Below, piece after piece: positions 54,015 to 62,464 of a stretch of 64,000 nt of DNA; within the stretch, counting starts at the first letter, position 1, and every line of letters begins with the position of its first letter. The notes beneath the pieces are model-generated. The model saw only the letters and a list, made by a program, of their open reading frames with translations. It had not been told where the DNA came from and ran no database searches. Where the stretch lies: positions 346,798 through 410,797 of the forward strand of contig JAILIS010000032.1 of assembly GCA_024695145.1 (NCBI GenBank), written 5' to 3'. The stretch is from Lachnospiraceae bacterium (GTDB lineage: Bacteria > Bacillota > Clostridia > Lachnospirales > Lachnospiraceae). A program made the position numbers and the translations under genes.

Positions 54015-54782
54015 ATGGATGCGATCAAACTGTCAAAAATCAGCATATACCACTACATCAGACTGGTAATACGATCTGTTGCTTTTCTGGTTCTTTTGTA
54101 TTACTACATCTTCTATAAGATCCGTGACGGGATCGATATCTATACGTTGTTCAATACCAACAGGATAGCATTCTATATCATTTTCTTCATGTTTATAGGG
54201 GAGATGATCCTTCGATTTTTCCCTTCCTCGATCGAAAGTCCCGGATGCCAGAAGCAGTTCGCAAAAAACTATGCCAAAACAGGCAAAACCGACATTGATA
54301 TACAGGATAATAACGGCGTGGTACTTGTTGCGCTGGTATGGATAGGACTCAACTGCGTGTTTGGTGCCTGCTATATGTTCGGATGGTTTGATGACGGATT
54401 GATGATACTTCTGAGCAGTCTGTATTCCGTTTGCGATCTTATCTGTATTTTGTTTTTCTGTCCTTTTCAGTCATGGATACTGAGGAACAAGTGCTGTTGC
54501 ACGTGCAGGATATACAATTGGGATTATGCCATGATGTTCACACCTTTATTCTTTATCAACAAGTGGTACGGATGGGTATTGCTTGTGATCGCATTCATAC
54601 TGATGGTGAAGTGGGAGATCATTTTTTACTATCATCCGGAACGGTTTTCCGAGAGTACAAACGGGTATCTTGGATGCGCCAACTGCAAAGAAAAGTTATG
54701 CAGACACAAAACGCAGTTGAACAGTTTGTGGAAAAAGGTCGCGGTCTATACTCAGAACAAGATAAAGAAGCTGAAATTTTGA
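54015..54782 (+). CDS. Polytopic membrane protein with cysteine clusters
   Basis: The 255-residue protein has about six hydrophobic helices and no known family signature. Two cysteine-rich sites stand out: a loop NKCCCTCRIYNWD (about residues 161-173) and a C-terminal tail LGCANCKEKLCRHK (about 225-240). Both could bind a metal or FeS cluster on the cytoplasmic side. GGAAGA precedes the ATG. The next gene is 70 bases downstream. Function is unknown. Confidence 0.7.
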   Translation: MDAIKLSKISIYHYIRLVIRSVAFLVLLYYYIFYKIRDGIDIYTLFNTNRIAFYIIFFMFIGEMILRFFPSSIESPGCQKQFAKNYAKTGKTDIDIQDNNGVVLVALVWIGLNCVFGACYMFGWFDDGLMILLSSLYSVCDLICILFFCPFQSWILRNKCCCTCRIYNWDYAMMFTPLFFINKWYGWVLLVIAFILMVKWEIIFYYHPERFSESTNGYLGCANCKEKLCRHKTQLNSLWKKVAVYTQNKIKKLKF

Positions 54783-54816
54783 CATCACACTTCTTAGCCA
54801 CATCGTGACTATTCTC

Positions 54817-54845
54817 TTGCATAATTGTCACAAATGAGCTAATAT
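54817..54845 (+). promoter_or_regulatory. Candidate promoter close to the start of the second pilin-like gene
   Basis: TTGCAT (54817-54822) and TAATAT (54840-54845) are spaced by 17 bases. The expected transcription start would be near 54852, next to the ATG at 54853. If correct, the mRNA is almost leaderless. Confidence 0.4.
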
Positions 54846-54852
54846 ATCAGTC

Positions 54853-56205
54853 ATGGGAAGGTATCATTGGGTCAGGTTATACGCTCTGACGCTTATGATA
54901 GTGTTATTTGCACTTTCCGTTTTCGTCGGTATTTCGGGTGCATATGACATTATCATAAAATCAGCCAGACAGAGAAGCATAGTCAGAAGCGTTGAGAGCA
55001 TAGAGCGGGCATCGGACTCGATCATCAGAGCAGTTTCGGATATAGCGAAAGATGAAGGCCACAGGCAGTATGAGATCATCCGGCAGAAGGTGAAGAGCGA
55101 TAAGTATTCTGCTGCATCCGAGAGGGAACTGGAAATGTCCTTCAGAAATGATTTTTCATCGGCCGTTATACAGACGATAGGAGAAGATGCCGAGAGCATC
55201 TGCGACACTCTTGACTCATATCTTGAATCGGATACGCTCAGAAATGTGTCGATACAGTATGATCCGAAAACATGCATAACCGAGGAAAAGGATTCTCTTG
55301 GAAAGACCAGTGCACTGCGGATCAAAAACGTGATAATACGGTACGATAATCCCATCGCCGGAGAGCGTACCGAGACTTTCAATTATAATATTCAGTTTCC
55401 GGATGTTGTGTTTCATGCAGGCAATGACGAGATATTTAGATACTGCATGATAGCCGGAAAAGGCATATATATGACCGGGCCGACATCTTCCGTGATCGGA
55501 GATGTATATGCAGGAATACATAGCCCGGAGGAGTGCCGTGAGGCCGAGATCGAATACGGGGAGACCGGTACATACGGCGGTATTAATATTTTATCAACAC
55601 AGCTCGGTATCAGATCCGACAGGATCATCACCAGAGGTGATATCAATATCAACGGATCGTTTGTGGTGTTTTCACCGAATGAGGATGAGCTGAAGATATA
55701 CGCCCAGAGGATAAATGAGATAGAAGGGTTTTCAAAGGACACGCAGTATACGCTTGACGGCAAAGTTGTCGGAACCTACAACATGGATGATGACGATGCC
55801 ATGGATTACCGTGAGGCTGTACGGCTTGTCGAGGATTCTCTGTCAGGGCTCGATCCGGCATCCATATATTATGATTCCGATAATGACAGCAATTACAATG
55901 GCAGTTATCGCAAGCTGATATCGGGGACGGACGTGGAGCTGACGGATGATTTTCGCGGTATCATTGTAACGCGGGCGAATGTCATCATACGTAAGGATGT
56001 AAATTTCGAGGGAGTGATACTGAGCGGCGACAGGATATATACCATGGGTAATAACAACATTGTTGCCGATCCCGCCGTTGCAAGGGCGATCGTTGAATAT
56101 GAGTTTGGCGAAGATTATATGTTCAGGGTCAAGGATTATATCAAGGGTATGAACAAGCCCGGAATCACAGACCCGGATTATTATGTAATACCGTATCATA
56201 TGTAA
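54853..56205 (+). CDS. PilX-like membrane-anchored protein with beta repeats
   Basis: The 450-residue protein has a short basic start, one N-terminal hydrophobic helix (about 7-27), an alpha-helical stalk and a beta-rich region with CMIAGKGIYMTGPTSSVIGD and VYAGIHSPEE. The same signature (IAGKGLYITG, then VYAGVHMNP) is in the 917-residue protein of the pilus operon, so the two appear paralogous. The C-terminal part (GIIVTRANVIIRKDVNFEGV) continues this repeat pattern. No FSLVE prepilin motif is present. No ribosome binding site is seen before the ATG. A pilus tip or assembly role is inferred. Confidence 0.7.
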   Translation: MGRYHWVRLYALTLMIVLFALSVFVGISGAYDIIIKSARQRSIVRSVESIERASDSIIRAVSDIAKDEGHRQYEIIRQKVKSDKYSAASERELEMSFRNDFSSAVIQTIGEDAESICDTLDSYLESDTLRNVSIQYDPKTCITEEKDSLGKTSALRIKNVIIRYDNPIAGERTETFNYNIQFPDVVFHAGNDEIFRYCMIAGKGIYMTGPTSSVIGDVYAGIHSPEECREAEIEYGETGTYGGINILSTQLGIRSDRIITRGDININGSFVVFSPNEDELKIYAQRINEIEGFSKDTQYTLDGKVVGTYNMDDDDAMDYREAVRLVEDSLSGLDPASIYYDSDNDSNYNGSYRKLISGTDVELTDDFRGIIVTRANVIIRKDVNFEGVILSGDRIYTMGNNNIVADPAVARAIVEYEFGEDYMFRVKDYIKGMNKPGITDPDYYVIPYHM

Positions 56206-56223
56206 GAAAGAGGGACTAACAAC

Positions 56224-57366
56224 ATGAACGACAAGATCAGCATCAGATTATTTGACGGATTTGAGATCAGGAAGGGAGACAAGCCCATACTTACCGGGCT
56301 TACAAACACGCGAAAGACCAAGCTGTTCGTGGCATATCTTCTTGTGAACCGGGACCGTCCCGTGACCCATCAGGAGCTGTTTGAACTTCTCTGGTCGGGA
56401 GAGGATTATTCCAATCCCGCGACCGCTCTGCGTACACTGCTGTACCGCTTCCGCTCGATGATAGACAAGGAAGATGCCAAGGCTCTTTCGGGAGCGATCA
56501 TTTCGCATCGCGGGACATACCAGTGGAACAAAGAGCTTGATGTATCGATCGACGCACTTGATTTTAATGCTCTGGCCGAAGCCGGTATCAATCCTACGAT
56601 TTCAAGAAGCCGCAGGAAAGAATACCTGTCGCAGGCTATCGACATGTATAAGGGAACCCTTTTGCCTGACTTTTCTTCGGAGCCCTGGCTCATTTCCAAG
56701 TCGGCATCATATCGCGATATGTACATCGAGGCGGTGCTGGCATATATCGATATATTAAAGAGTGAAGATCAGATGGCAAAGATCGTGCAGGTATGCGACA
56801 ATGCCCTTCAGCTTGCCGGGACGTCGGAGATACTGGAACTGGAGGAGCAGATCGCAAAGCTTCGGATAGCCAATCCGGAGGCTTCTGAAAAAGACAGCGT
56901 GATCGGGTATTACAACGAGGTGATCGAACTGTCCGTCAAGCTCCAGGACGAGATTGACCGTATGCAGACGGAGCTGCAGGAGGATCAGGTGGAGCCGCAG
57001 GCATTTCTGTGTGATTATTCCACATTCAGGGATCTGTATAATCTTCAGCGTCGTATGCAGTCAAGATCCAAGGCCACTATTTTCCTGGGACTTGTGCATA
57101 TCAGATGTGACGAGGAGAGCAATTCGGATCCGCTCTACATCGAAAAAGTCATGAAAGATGTGGTTGGGATCTGTCAGAGACTCTTGCGTGTCGGAGATGC
57201 CATCTGCAGGAAAGCCGATACGGAAGTGGCTGTAATGTTCCCTGCGGAAAGCTATGAGGATGCGGTGGGTGTGCTTGAGAGACTGAAGGCTGCCATTAAG
57301 GAACGCATGGAAGAGGGAGTGATCGTAGTATACAGGGTTCGCCCGCTTAAGAGCGGCAGGGACTGA
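56224..57366 (+). CDS. SARP/BTAD-type transcriptional regulator with a GGDEF-like C terminus
   Basis: The 380-residue protein has an N-terminal winged-helix OmpR-type domain (about 1-95, with TNTRKTKLFVAYLLVNRDRP) and a bacterial transcriptional activation domain (about 110-230). The last 120 residues (IRCDEESNSDPLYIEKVMKD; RVGDAICRKADTEVAVMFPA) resemble a GGDEF domain in which the signature is degenerate (KADTE). SARP proteins activate nearby genes. Here the 54853 pilin-like gene is 18 bases upstream on the same strand. GGDEF homology is by eye and remains to be tested. Confidence 0.78.
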   Translation: MNDKISIRLFDGFEIRKGDKPILTGLTNTRKTKLFVAYLLVNRDRPVTHQELFELLWSGEDYSNPATALRTLLYRFRSMIDKEDAKALSGAIISHRGTYQWNKELDVSIDALDFNALAEAGINPTISRSRRKEYLSQAIDMYKGTLLPDFSSEPWLISKSASYRDMYIEAVLAYIDILKSEDQMAKIVQVCDNALQLAGTSEILELEEQIAKLRIANPEASEKDSVIGYYNEVIELSVKLQDEIDRMQTELQEDQVEPQAFLCDYSTFRDLYNLQRRMQSRSKATIFLGLVHIRCDEESNSDPLYIEKVMKDVVGICQRLLRVGDAICRKADTEVAVMFPAESYEDAVGVLERLKAAIKERMEEGVIVVYRVRPLKSGRD

Positions 57367-57369
57367 TCA

Positions 57370-58563
57370 TCAGTCCTCTGCGATGACCTCTTCTTTAGGA
57401 GCTTTTGAGAACAGGAATTTGAGCAGAACCGGTGTGGCGATGCTCGATACAAGTATAAGAAGTATAACGGAACTGAAATATACGGGGCTGATCAGACCGA
57501 CTGAGAGGCCCTTTTGTGATACTATAAGAGCCACTTCGCCTCTTGTCATCATTCCGACTCCGCATATGAGACTGTCAAGAACACTGAACCGGCACAGTTT
57601 CGCCATGAGTGAACAGCCTATGATCTTGGCAAGCAGAGCGATCAGGACAAATCCGATTGAGAACCATAAAAGGGATACGGAAAAATCGGCCAGATCTGTC
57701 TTGAGCCCTATTGATGCAAAGAAGATGGGTCCGAAGAGCATATATGAATTGATGTCCATCTTGCGGGCAATATAATCGGAGTCGCTTATTGAGCACAGGA
57801 TTATACCTGCAACGTATGCTCCGGTTATGTCGGCAATACCGAAAATCTCCTCGGCTATGTATGCCATGGCAAAACAAAGAGCCAGCCCGGCTATCGGGAT
57901 ACGCCTTGTATGAGGATATTTTCTGTCTATCATCTGGAATAACTTATAGGTCAGGAATCCCACGCCGATAGAGAAGATAAAGAACATCATCGTCCTGAAA
58001 CAGACCACGCCCAGCTTCACTGAAGGATCCCTGAAACTGATAACGAAAGTCAGAACGATTATCCCGATAACATCATCGATTATCGCAGCGGCCATGACGG
58101 TGGTACCGACCTTGCTTTTCAAAAAGCCGAGTTCCTTTAACGTCTCCACTGTGATGGATACGCTCGTGGCAGTCATTATCGTACCGACAAATACCGCCTC
58201 GATAAAATCGGGTGACGAAAGGGAGTCTACCCCATAAAAGATCATATAGTAGGCTGTACCGCCGACAAGTGGCACAAATACGCCGGCACATGCGATGAGC
58301 ATTGCAATAGGGCCGGTTCTTTTCAATTCTTTCAGATCGGTTCCGAGTCCTGCGGAGAACATCAACAGGATAACACCTATCTCAGCCATCTGGGATATGA
58401 AGGGGGTGTTGTCTACCCATCCGAGCACCGACGGACCGATTATAAGACCGGCTACGATCTCCCCCACAACCTGCGGGGCTTTTACACGCCTTGCCGCTAT
58501 GCCGAATAATTTGGCAAATACTATGATTATTGCGAGCGATTTGAATATATCGTATGTTTGCAT
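57370..58563 (-). CDS. Cation:proton antiporter, CPA2 family
   Basis: The 397-residue protein has about 12-13 hydrophobic helices and typical CPA2 features: the start VFAKLFGIAARRVKAPQVVG, then IIGPSVLGW, and the paired AAIIDDVIGIIVLTF (the two ion-binding aspartates) in helix V. It exchanges Na+ or K+ for H+. ATG 58563 is preferred over GTG 58572 because a GGTGAG site fits it. It is convergent with the SARP gene, and a small palindrome at about 57359-57377 lies between the stops. Confidence 0.88.
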   Translation of the reverse strand: MQTYDIFKSLAIIIVFAKLFGIAARRVKAPQVVGEIVAGLIIGPSVLGWVDNTPFISQMAEIGVILLMFSAGLGTDLKELKRTGPIAMLIACAGVFVPLVGGTAYYMIFYGVDSLSSPDFIEAVFVGTIMTATSVSITVETLKELGFLKSKVGTTVMAAAIIDDVIGIIVLTFVISFRDPSVKLGVVCFRTMMFFIFSIGVGFLTYKLFQMIDRKYPHTRRIPIAGLALCFAMAYIAEEIFGIADITGAYVAGIILCSISDSDYIARKMDINSYMLFGPIFFASIGLKTDLADFSVSLLWFSIGFVLIALLAKIIGCSLMAKLCRFSVLDSLICGVGMMTRGEVALIVSQKGLSVGLISPVYFSSVILLILVSSIATPVLLKFLFSKAPKEEVIAED

Positions 58564-58623
58564 TCTTCTCACCTACCAAAAGTGTACTTTAGACCAAATG
58601 TGCGGGAATGTCAAATGTGGTTG

Positions 58624-58652
58624 TTGAAGAAGAGTGCTTTTTATGATAGAAT
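58624..58652 (+). promoter_or_regulatory. Candidate sigma-A promoter for cheC
   Basis: TTGAAG (58624-58629) and TAGAAT (58647-58652) are separated by 17 bases, 55 bases before the cheC start. The divergent antiporter gene starts 61 bases away, so regulation may be shared. Confidence 0.6.
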
Positions 58653-58706
58653 ATTTTAGCATATGATTTTGTATACGTATGAATCTGAATTATCGGGGTA
58701 AGTCTT

Positions 58707-59324
58707 ATGATCGCATATGATAATCTTAACGAATTACAGCTTGATGTAATGCGAGAGATAGGTAATATAGGTGCCGGGAATGCATGTACGGCGTTGTCGG
58801 TCCTTCTGGGAACTGCTATAGATATGTCGGTGCCCAGGGTTCAGCTTCTCGGATTTGAATCAACAGCCGAGCATCTCGGCGGTGAAGACAATATGGTCAT
58901 AGGACTTCGGATAGATCTCAGCGGTGATCTTGAAGGGATGATGCTTCATGTTATCCAGAAGCGCTTTGCGGAACGTATCATTAATACATTCTATGCAAAA
59001 GAGATAGACAACATTTCCAATCTTGACGAGATGGATTCATCAGTCCTGAATGAAATGGCAAATATCACGAGCGGTGCATATGCCAACTCCATCGCAACAC
59101 TCACGAACCTGTTCGTAAACATCGGAACCCCGAATCAGATTCCCGGAAAGGTATCGGAGATCATGAGCCTTCCGCTTACGGCTTTTGTACAGCCGGGAGA
59201 GAAGGTGCTGGTGGTTGACGAGGAGTTTACCATTGACGATGAACATATCAGCAGCAACATGATCCTTGCACTTGAAAGCGATTCTCTTGAAAAGCTTTTT
59301 GCAAGGCTTGGTGTTCAGGTTTAG
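58707..59324 (+). CDS. cheC: CheC, chemotaxis CheY-P phosphatase
   Basis: The 205-residue protein has the two CheC phosphatase sites with ExxN: the first in MREIGNIGAGNACTALSVLL (about residues 10-30), the second in LNEMANITSGAYANSIATLT (about 112-132). CheC dephosphorylates CheY-P in chemotaxis with CheD as partner. No cheD or other che gene is nearby. Its presence implies a motile or chemotactic host. GGGGTAAG precedes the ATG. Confidence 0.92.
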   Translation: MIAYDNLNELQLDVMREIGNIGAGNACTALSVLLGTAIDMSVPRVQLLGFESTAEHLGGEDNMVIGLRIDLSGDLEGMMLHVIQKRFAERIINTFYAKEIDNISNLDEMDSSVLNEMANITSGAYANSIATLTNLFVNIGTPNQIPGKVSEIMSLPLTAFVQPGEKVLVVDEEFTIDDEHISSNMILALESDSLEKLFARLGVQV

Positions 59325-59325
59325 T

Positions 59326-59631
59326 TCATTTCTGTTTCTTCTTTTTGGATCCCATGCGGTCTAGGACCATATCGTATCCGTCGTTTCCGTAGTTTAAGGA
59401 ACGGTTGACACGGCTGATGGTTGCCGTCGAGGCACCGGTGTGTTGTGCTATCTCAAGATATGTTTTACCGTCGCGCAGCATACTTGCGACTTCAAAACGC
59501 TGGGAGAGTGACAGCAGTTCGTTAATGGTGCATATATCTTCAAAGAAGACGTAACACTCCTCTCTGTTTTTGAGTTGCAGGATCGCATCAAACAGATAGT
59601 CGACCGCAGCAGTTCGGATCTTCGGATTCAT
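59326..59631 (-). CDS. YerC/YecD-type TrpR-related regulator
   Basis: The 101-residue protein matches the YerC/YecD family, with a TrpR-like helix-turn-helix (LSLSQRFEVASMLRDGKTYL and IAQHTGASTATISRVNRSLN). ATG 59631 is preferred over 59637 because AAGGGGG lies 7 bases upstream of it. It is convergent with cheC, one base apart, and divergent from pcrA. Its targets are unknown; YerC lies beside pcrA in other Firmicutes as well. Confidence 0.9.
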   Translation of the reverse strand: MNPKIRTAAVDYLFDAILQLKNREECYVFFEDICTINELLSLSQRFEVASMLRDGKTYLEIAQHTGASTATISRVNRSLNYGNDGYDMVLDRMGSKKKKQK

Positions 59632-59715
59632 TATCATGCCCCCTTGTTTTATGATACTTCAACACTGTTAATTTTTAACATTTTAGCACGTTAAAGTGGT
59701 AAGTTCAATACCGGT

Positions 59716-61992
59716 ATGGAAGCATTAGAGATTTTAAACGACAAACAAAAAGAAGCAGCAATGCAGATAGAAGGCCCTGTCCTCATTCTTGCGGGAGCAG
59801 GTTCGGGAAAGACCAGGGTTTTGACCAACCGCACGGCATATATGATAGGAGAGCTGGGCATCAGCCCTTACAATATCCTTGCGATAACATTTACGAACAA
59901 GGCAGCTGATGAAATGAGAAGCAGGATTGACAGCCTCGTCGGACACGGGAGTGAGGCTGTATGGGTTTCGACATTTCATTCTACATGCGTACGTATTCTC
60001 AGAAGATATATCGATCTGATCGGGTATGATCCGAATTTTACAATATATGATACCGATGACTCCAAGTCGGTGATGAAGGAAGTGGTAAAACGGCTTCAGA
60101 TCGATCCCAAACAGTATCCCGAAAAGAGATTCCTGAACTACATATCGAACTGCAAGAATGAGTTGTCGTCATATGAGGATGAGATCGAAGAGGCGGCCGG
60201 TGATTATACGGATGAGCTGTATGCTAAGGTTTATAAGGCCTATCAGGAACAGCTTCACAAGAACAATGCGCTTGATTTTGACGATCTTCTGATGAAGACT
60301 GTTGAGCTGTTCAAGGCATTTTCGGAAGTTCTTGAAAACTATCAGAACAGGTTCCTTTATATCATGGTAGATGAGTACCAGGACACGAACACGGCCCAGT
60401 TTGAACTCATAAAGCTGCTTGCGGATAAAAACAGGAACATTTGTGTTGTCGGTGATGACGACCAGTCAATATACAAGTTCAGGGGTGCGAATATCAGAAA
60501 CATCCTGGATTTTGAGAAAGTATATCCTGATGCAAAAGTTGTGAAGCTTGAACAGAATTACCGATCCACACAGACGATCCTTGACGCCGCGAATGCTGTC
60601 ATCTCCAACAACAGTGCCCGCAAGCCCAAAGCATTATGGACGGATCATGGTGAGGGCGAAAAGATCTGTATGCTTATGACCGATACGGCCTATGAGGAAG
60701 CGGAACTGATAGTTGACAGGATCTGCCGCAATAAGAGAGAAGGAAAGTTTGATTATCGGGATAATGCCGTTTTGTACAGGACCAACGCACAGTCAAGGCT
60801 GCTTGAAGAAAAGTGCATTATGGCGGGTATTCCCTATGTAGTTGTCGGCGGTGTGAATTTCTATTCGAGAAAAGAGATAAAGGATGTGCTTGCATATCTC
60901 AAGACCATAGACAACGGCAGGGATGATCTGGCTGTACGGCGTATCATAAATGTTCCCAAACGTGGCATCGGCGCTGCGACCATAGGAAAATTGGCTGATT
61001 ACGGAGCAGCAAACGGACTGAGCTTTTATGAGTGCTGTGTACGTGCACAGGACATTCTCGGTCACGGCAGGGCGGCCGAAAAGATTGGCGAATTTCTCAG
61101 CCTTATAGGCATGTTCAAATCAAAACTTGAATTCATATCACTCGAACAGCTTGTGGACGATATTCTTGACCGTACAGATTATGAAGCGATGCTTACCGAA
61201 TCGGATCCGGATGATGCAAAAGAGCGCATGGAGAATATCGGTGAGCTTATCAACAAGATAGTTGCTTTTGAGGAAGAAAATGAGGATGCTACGTTGTCCC
61301 GTTTTCTGGAGGAAGTAGCACTTGTTGCGGATATTGATAACGTGGACGGTGATATGGATGCAGTCATGCTCATGACACTTCATTCCGCAAAGGGTCTGGA
61401 GTTCCCTTGCGTCTATCTCGCGGGCATGGAGGATGGCCTGTTCCCGGGGTATATGTCCATATGTTCGGACGATCCTACAGAGATTGAAGAGGAGAGAAGA
61501 CTGTGTTATGTCGGGATAACAAGAGCAATGAAAAAGCTCACTGTCTCAGCGGCAAGGTCGAGGATGATAAGGGGCGAGACACAGTACAATCAGGTATCGA
61601 GGTTTGTGGAAGAAATCCCAAGAGAGCTGTTTGACAGCCGCAGCGGCGGTCAAAATGCAGGTACGGCATCGGTTGCAAAAGCTAGAGCCGGGATCACCGG
61701 ACCTGACAGAACGCGTCCTGTTGCTGTTAGTGCGAGCAAGGCAAGAGCGGCTGCAGCAAAACCTTTCATAGCAAAAGCGAATGCATTTTCATCCCTTACA
61801 AAGGGCGCGGAGCTTTCCCTCGGACAGGCTCCCGAATACGGACCGGGCGACAGAGTGGTCCATACAAAGTTCGGAGAGGGTACTGTAATGTCCGTTGAAA
61901 AGGGCAAAAGGGATTACGAAGTGGCAGTTGATTTTGACACGGCAGGTGTAAAAAAGATGTTCGCGGCCTTTGCAAAGCTAGTGAAGATATGA
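59716..61992 (+). CDS. pcrA: PcrA/UvrD, ATP-dependent DNA helicase
   Basis: The 758-residue superfamily 1A helicase has Walker A AGAGSGKTRVLTN, motif II VDEYQDTN, GDDDQSIYKFRGA, the motif V-VI region MTLHSAKGLEFPCVYLAG and ITRAMKKL, and a C-terminal Tudor-like RNA polymerase interaction tail (GDRVVHTKFGEGTV). It unwinds 3'-5' in repair and transcription-coupled processes. Length is normal. The gene stands on the plus strand after yerC, with no strong ribosome binding site seen upstream. Confidence 0.96.
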   Translation: MEALEILNDKQKEAAMQIEGPVLILAGAGSGKTRVLTNRTAYMIGELGISPYNILAITFTNKAADEMRSRIDSLVGHGSEAVWVSTFHSTCVRILRRYIDLIGYDPNFTIYDTDDSKSVMKEVVKRLQIDPKQYPEKRFLNYISNCKNELSSYEDEIEEAAGDYTDELYAKVYKAYQEQLHKNNALDFDDLLMKTVELFKAFSEVLENYQNRFLYIMVDEYQDTNTAQFELIKLLADKNRNICVVGDDDQSIYKFRGANIRNILDFEKVYPDAKVVKLEQNYRSTQTILDAANAVISNNSARKPKALWTDHGEGEKICMLMTDTAYEEAELIVDRICRNKREGKFDYRDNAVLYRTNAQSRLLEEKCIMAGIPYVVVGGVNFYSRKEIKDVLAYLKTIDNGRDDLAVRRIINVPKRGIGAATIGKLADYGAANGLSFYECCVRAQDILGHGRAAEKIGEFLSLIGMFKSKLEFISLEQLVDDILDRTDYEAMLTESDPDDAKERMENIGELINKIVAFEEENEDATLSRFLEEVALVADIDNVDGDMDAVMLMTLHSAKGLEFPCVYLAGMEDGLFPGYMSICSDDPTEIEEERRLCYVGITRAMKKLTVSAARSRMIRGETQYNQVSRFVEEIPRELFDSRSGGQNAGTASVAKARAGITGPDRTRPVAVSASKARAAAAKPFIAKANAFSSLTKGAELSLGQAPEYGPGDRVVHTKFGEGTVMSVEKGKRDYEVAVDFDTAGVKKMFAAFAKLVKI

Positions 61993-62030
61993 TAAAATAT
62001 TCAGTAGTTTTTTGGAAAGGAAGGATGAGT

Positions 62031-62369
62031 ATGAATAAGATAGATAAGCTTGAGAGGATCCTTGATGTTGTAAAAGCCCAGGAAGAGCTTGGAATGGCCA
62101 AGGCGAGAAGCATTATAGATGATGTCAGAAAGGTTGATCTGCCTGAGATTCCTGTTCCTGACTTTTTCAAAAAAGAAGAGACCGTAGTAGAAAAGAAGAA
62201 GTTCAACTGGGGACTCCTCATCGCGGTGATAGTCGGTGTCATTGCCGTTGCTGCCGTTGTCTACGGATTGTATTGTTACTTCACTCCGGATTATCTCGAA
62301 GATTTTGAAGATGATTTTGAAGATGAAGAATTTGATGATGATGATTTCTTTGAAGACGACGATAAGTGA
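62031..62369 (+). CDS. Small single-pass membrane protein with acidic tail
   Basis: The 112-residue protein has an N-terminal alpha helix, one transmembrane helix (about 64-87, GLLIAVIVGVIAVAAVVYGL) and a very acidic C terminus rich in Asp, Glu and Phe. ATG 62031 is supported by GGAAAGGAAGG, which is 6 bases away. A longer frame from 61989 overlaps pcrA by four bases and is less likely. Family unknown; similar small proteins are common in Lachnospiraceae near pcrA. Confidence 0.75.
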   Translation: MNKIDKLERILDVVKAQEELGMAKARSIIDDVRKVDLPEIPVPDFFKKEETVVEKKKFNWGLLIAVIVGVIAVAAVVYGLYCYFTPDYLEDFEDDFEDEEFDDDDFFEDDDK

Positions 62370-62405
62370 GTTATTGACGTACTTTATCAGTTAGCAGTGA
62401 TCGGT

Positions 62406-62446
62406 CAACAGGAGTCAGCGGGTGTGTTGCTCGCCGGCTCCTGTTG
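62406..62446 (+). promoter_or_regulatory. Strong hairpin in the rlmD leader
   Basis: A perfect 9-base stem (62406-62414 with 62438-62446) encloses a G+C-rich loop and ends 18 bases before the rlmD start. There is no T run, so it is not a classical terminator and may be a regulatory or mRNA-stabilising structure in the 96-base gap. Confidence 0.4.
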
Positions 62447-62464
62447 CAGTATATGAGGATATTT

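Noticed and set aside
57359..57377. Terminator between the SARP and antiporter genes
   Set aside because: The palindrome has a loop that is too tight and no T run on either strand.
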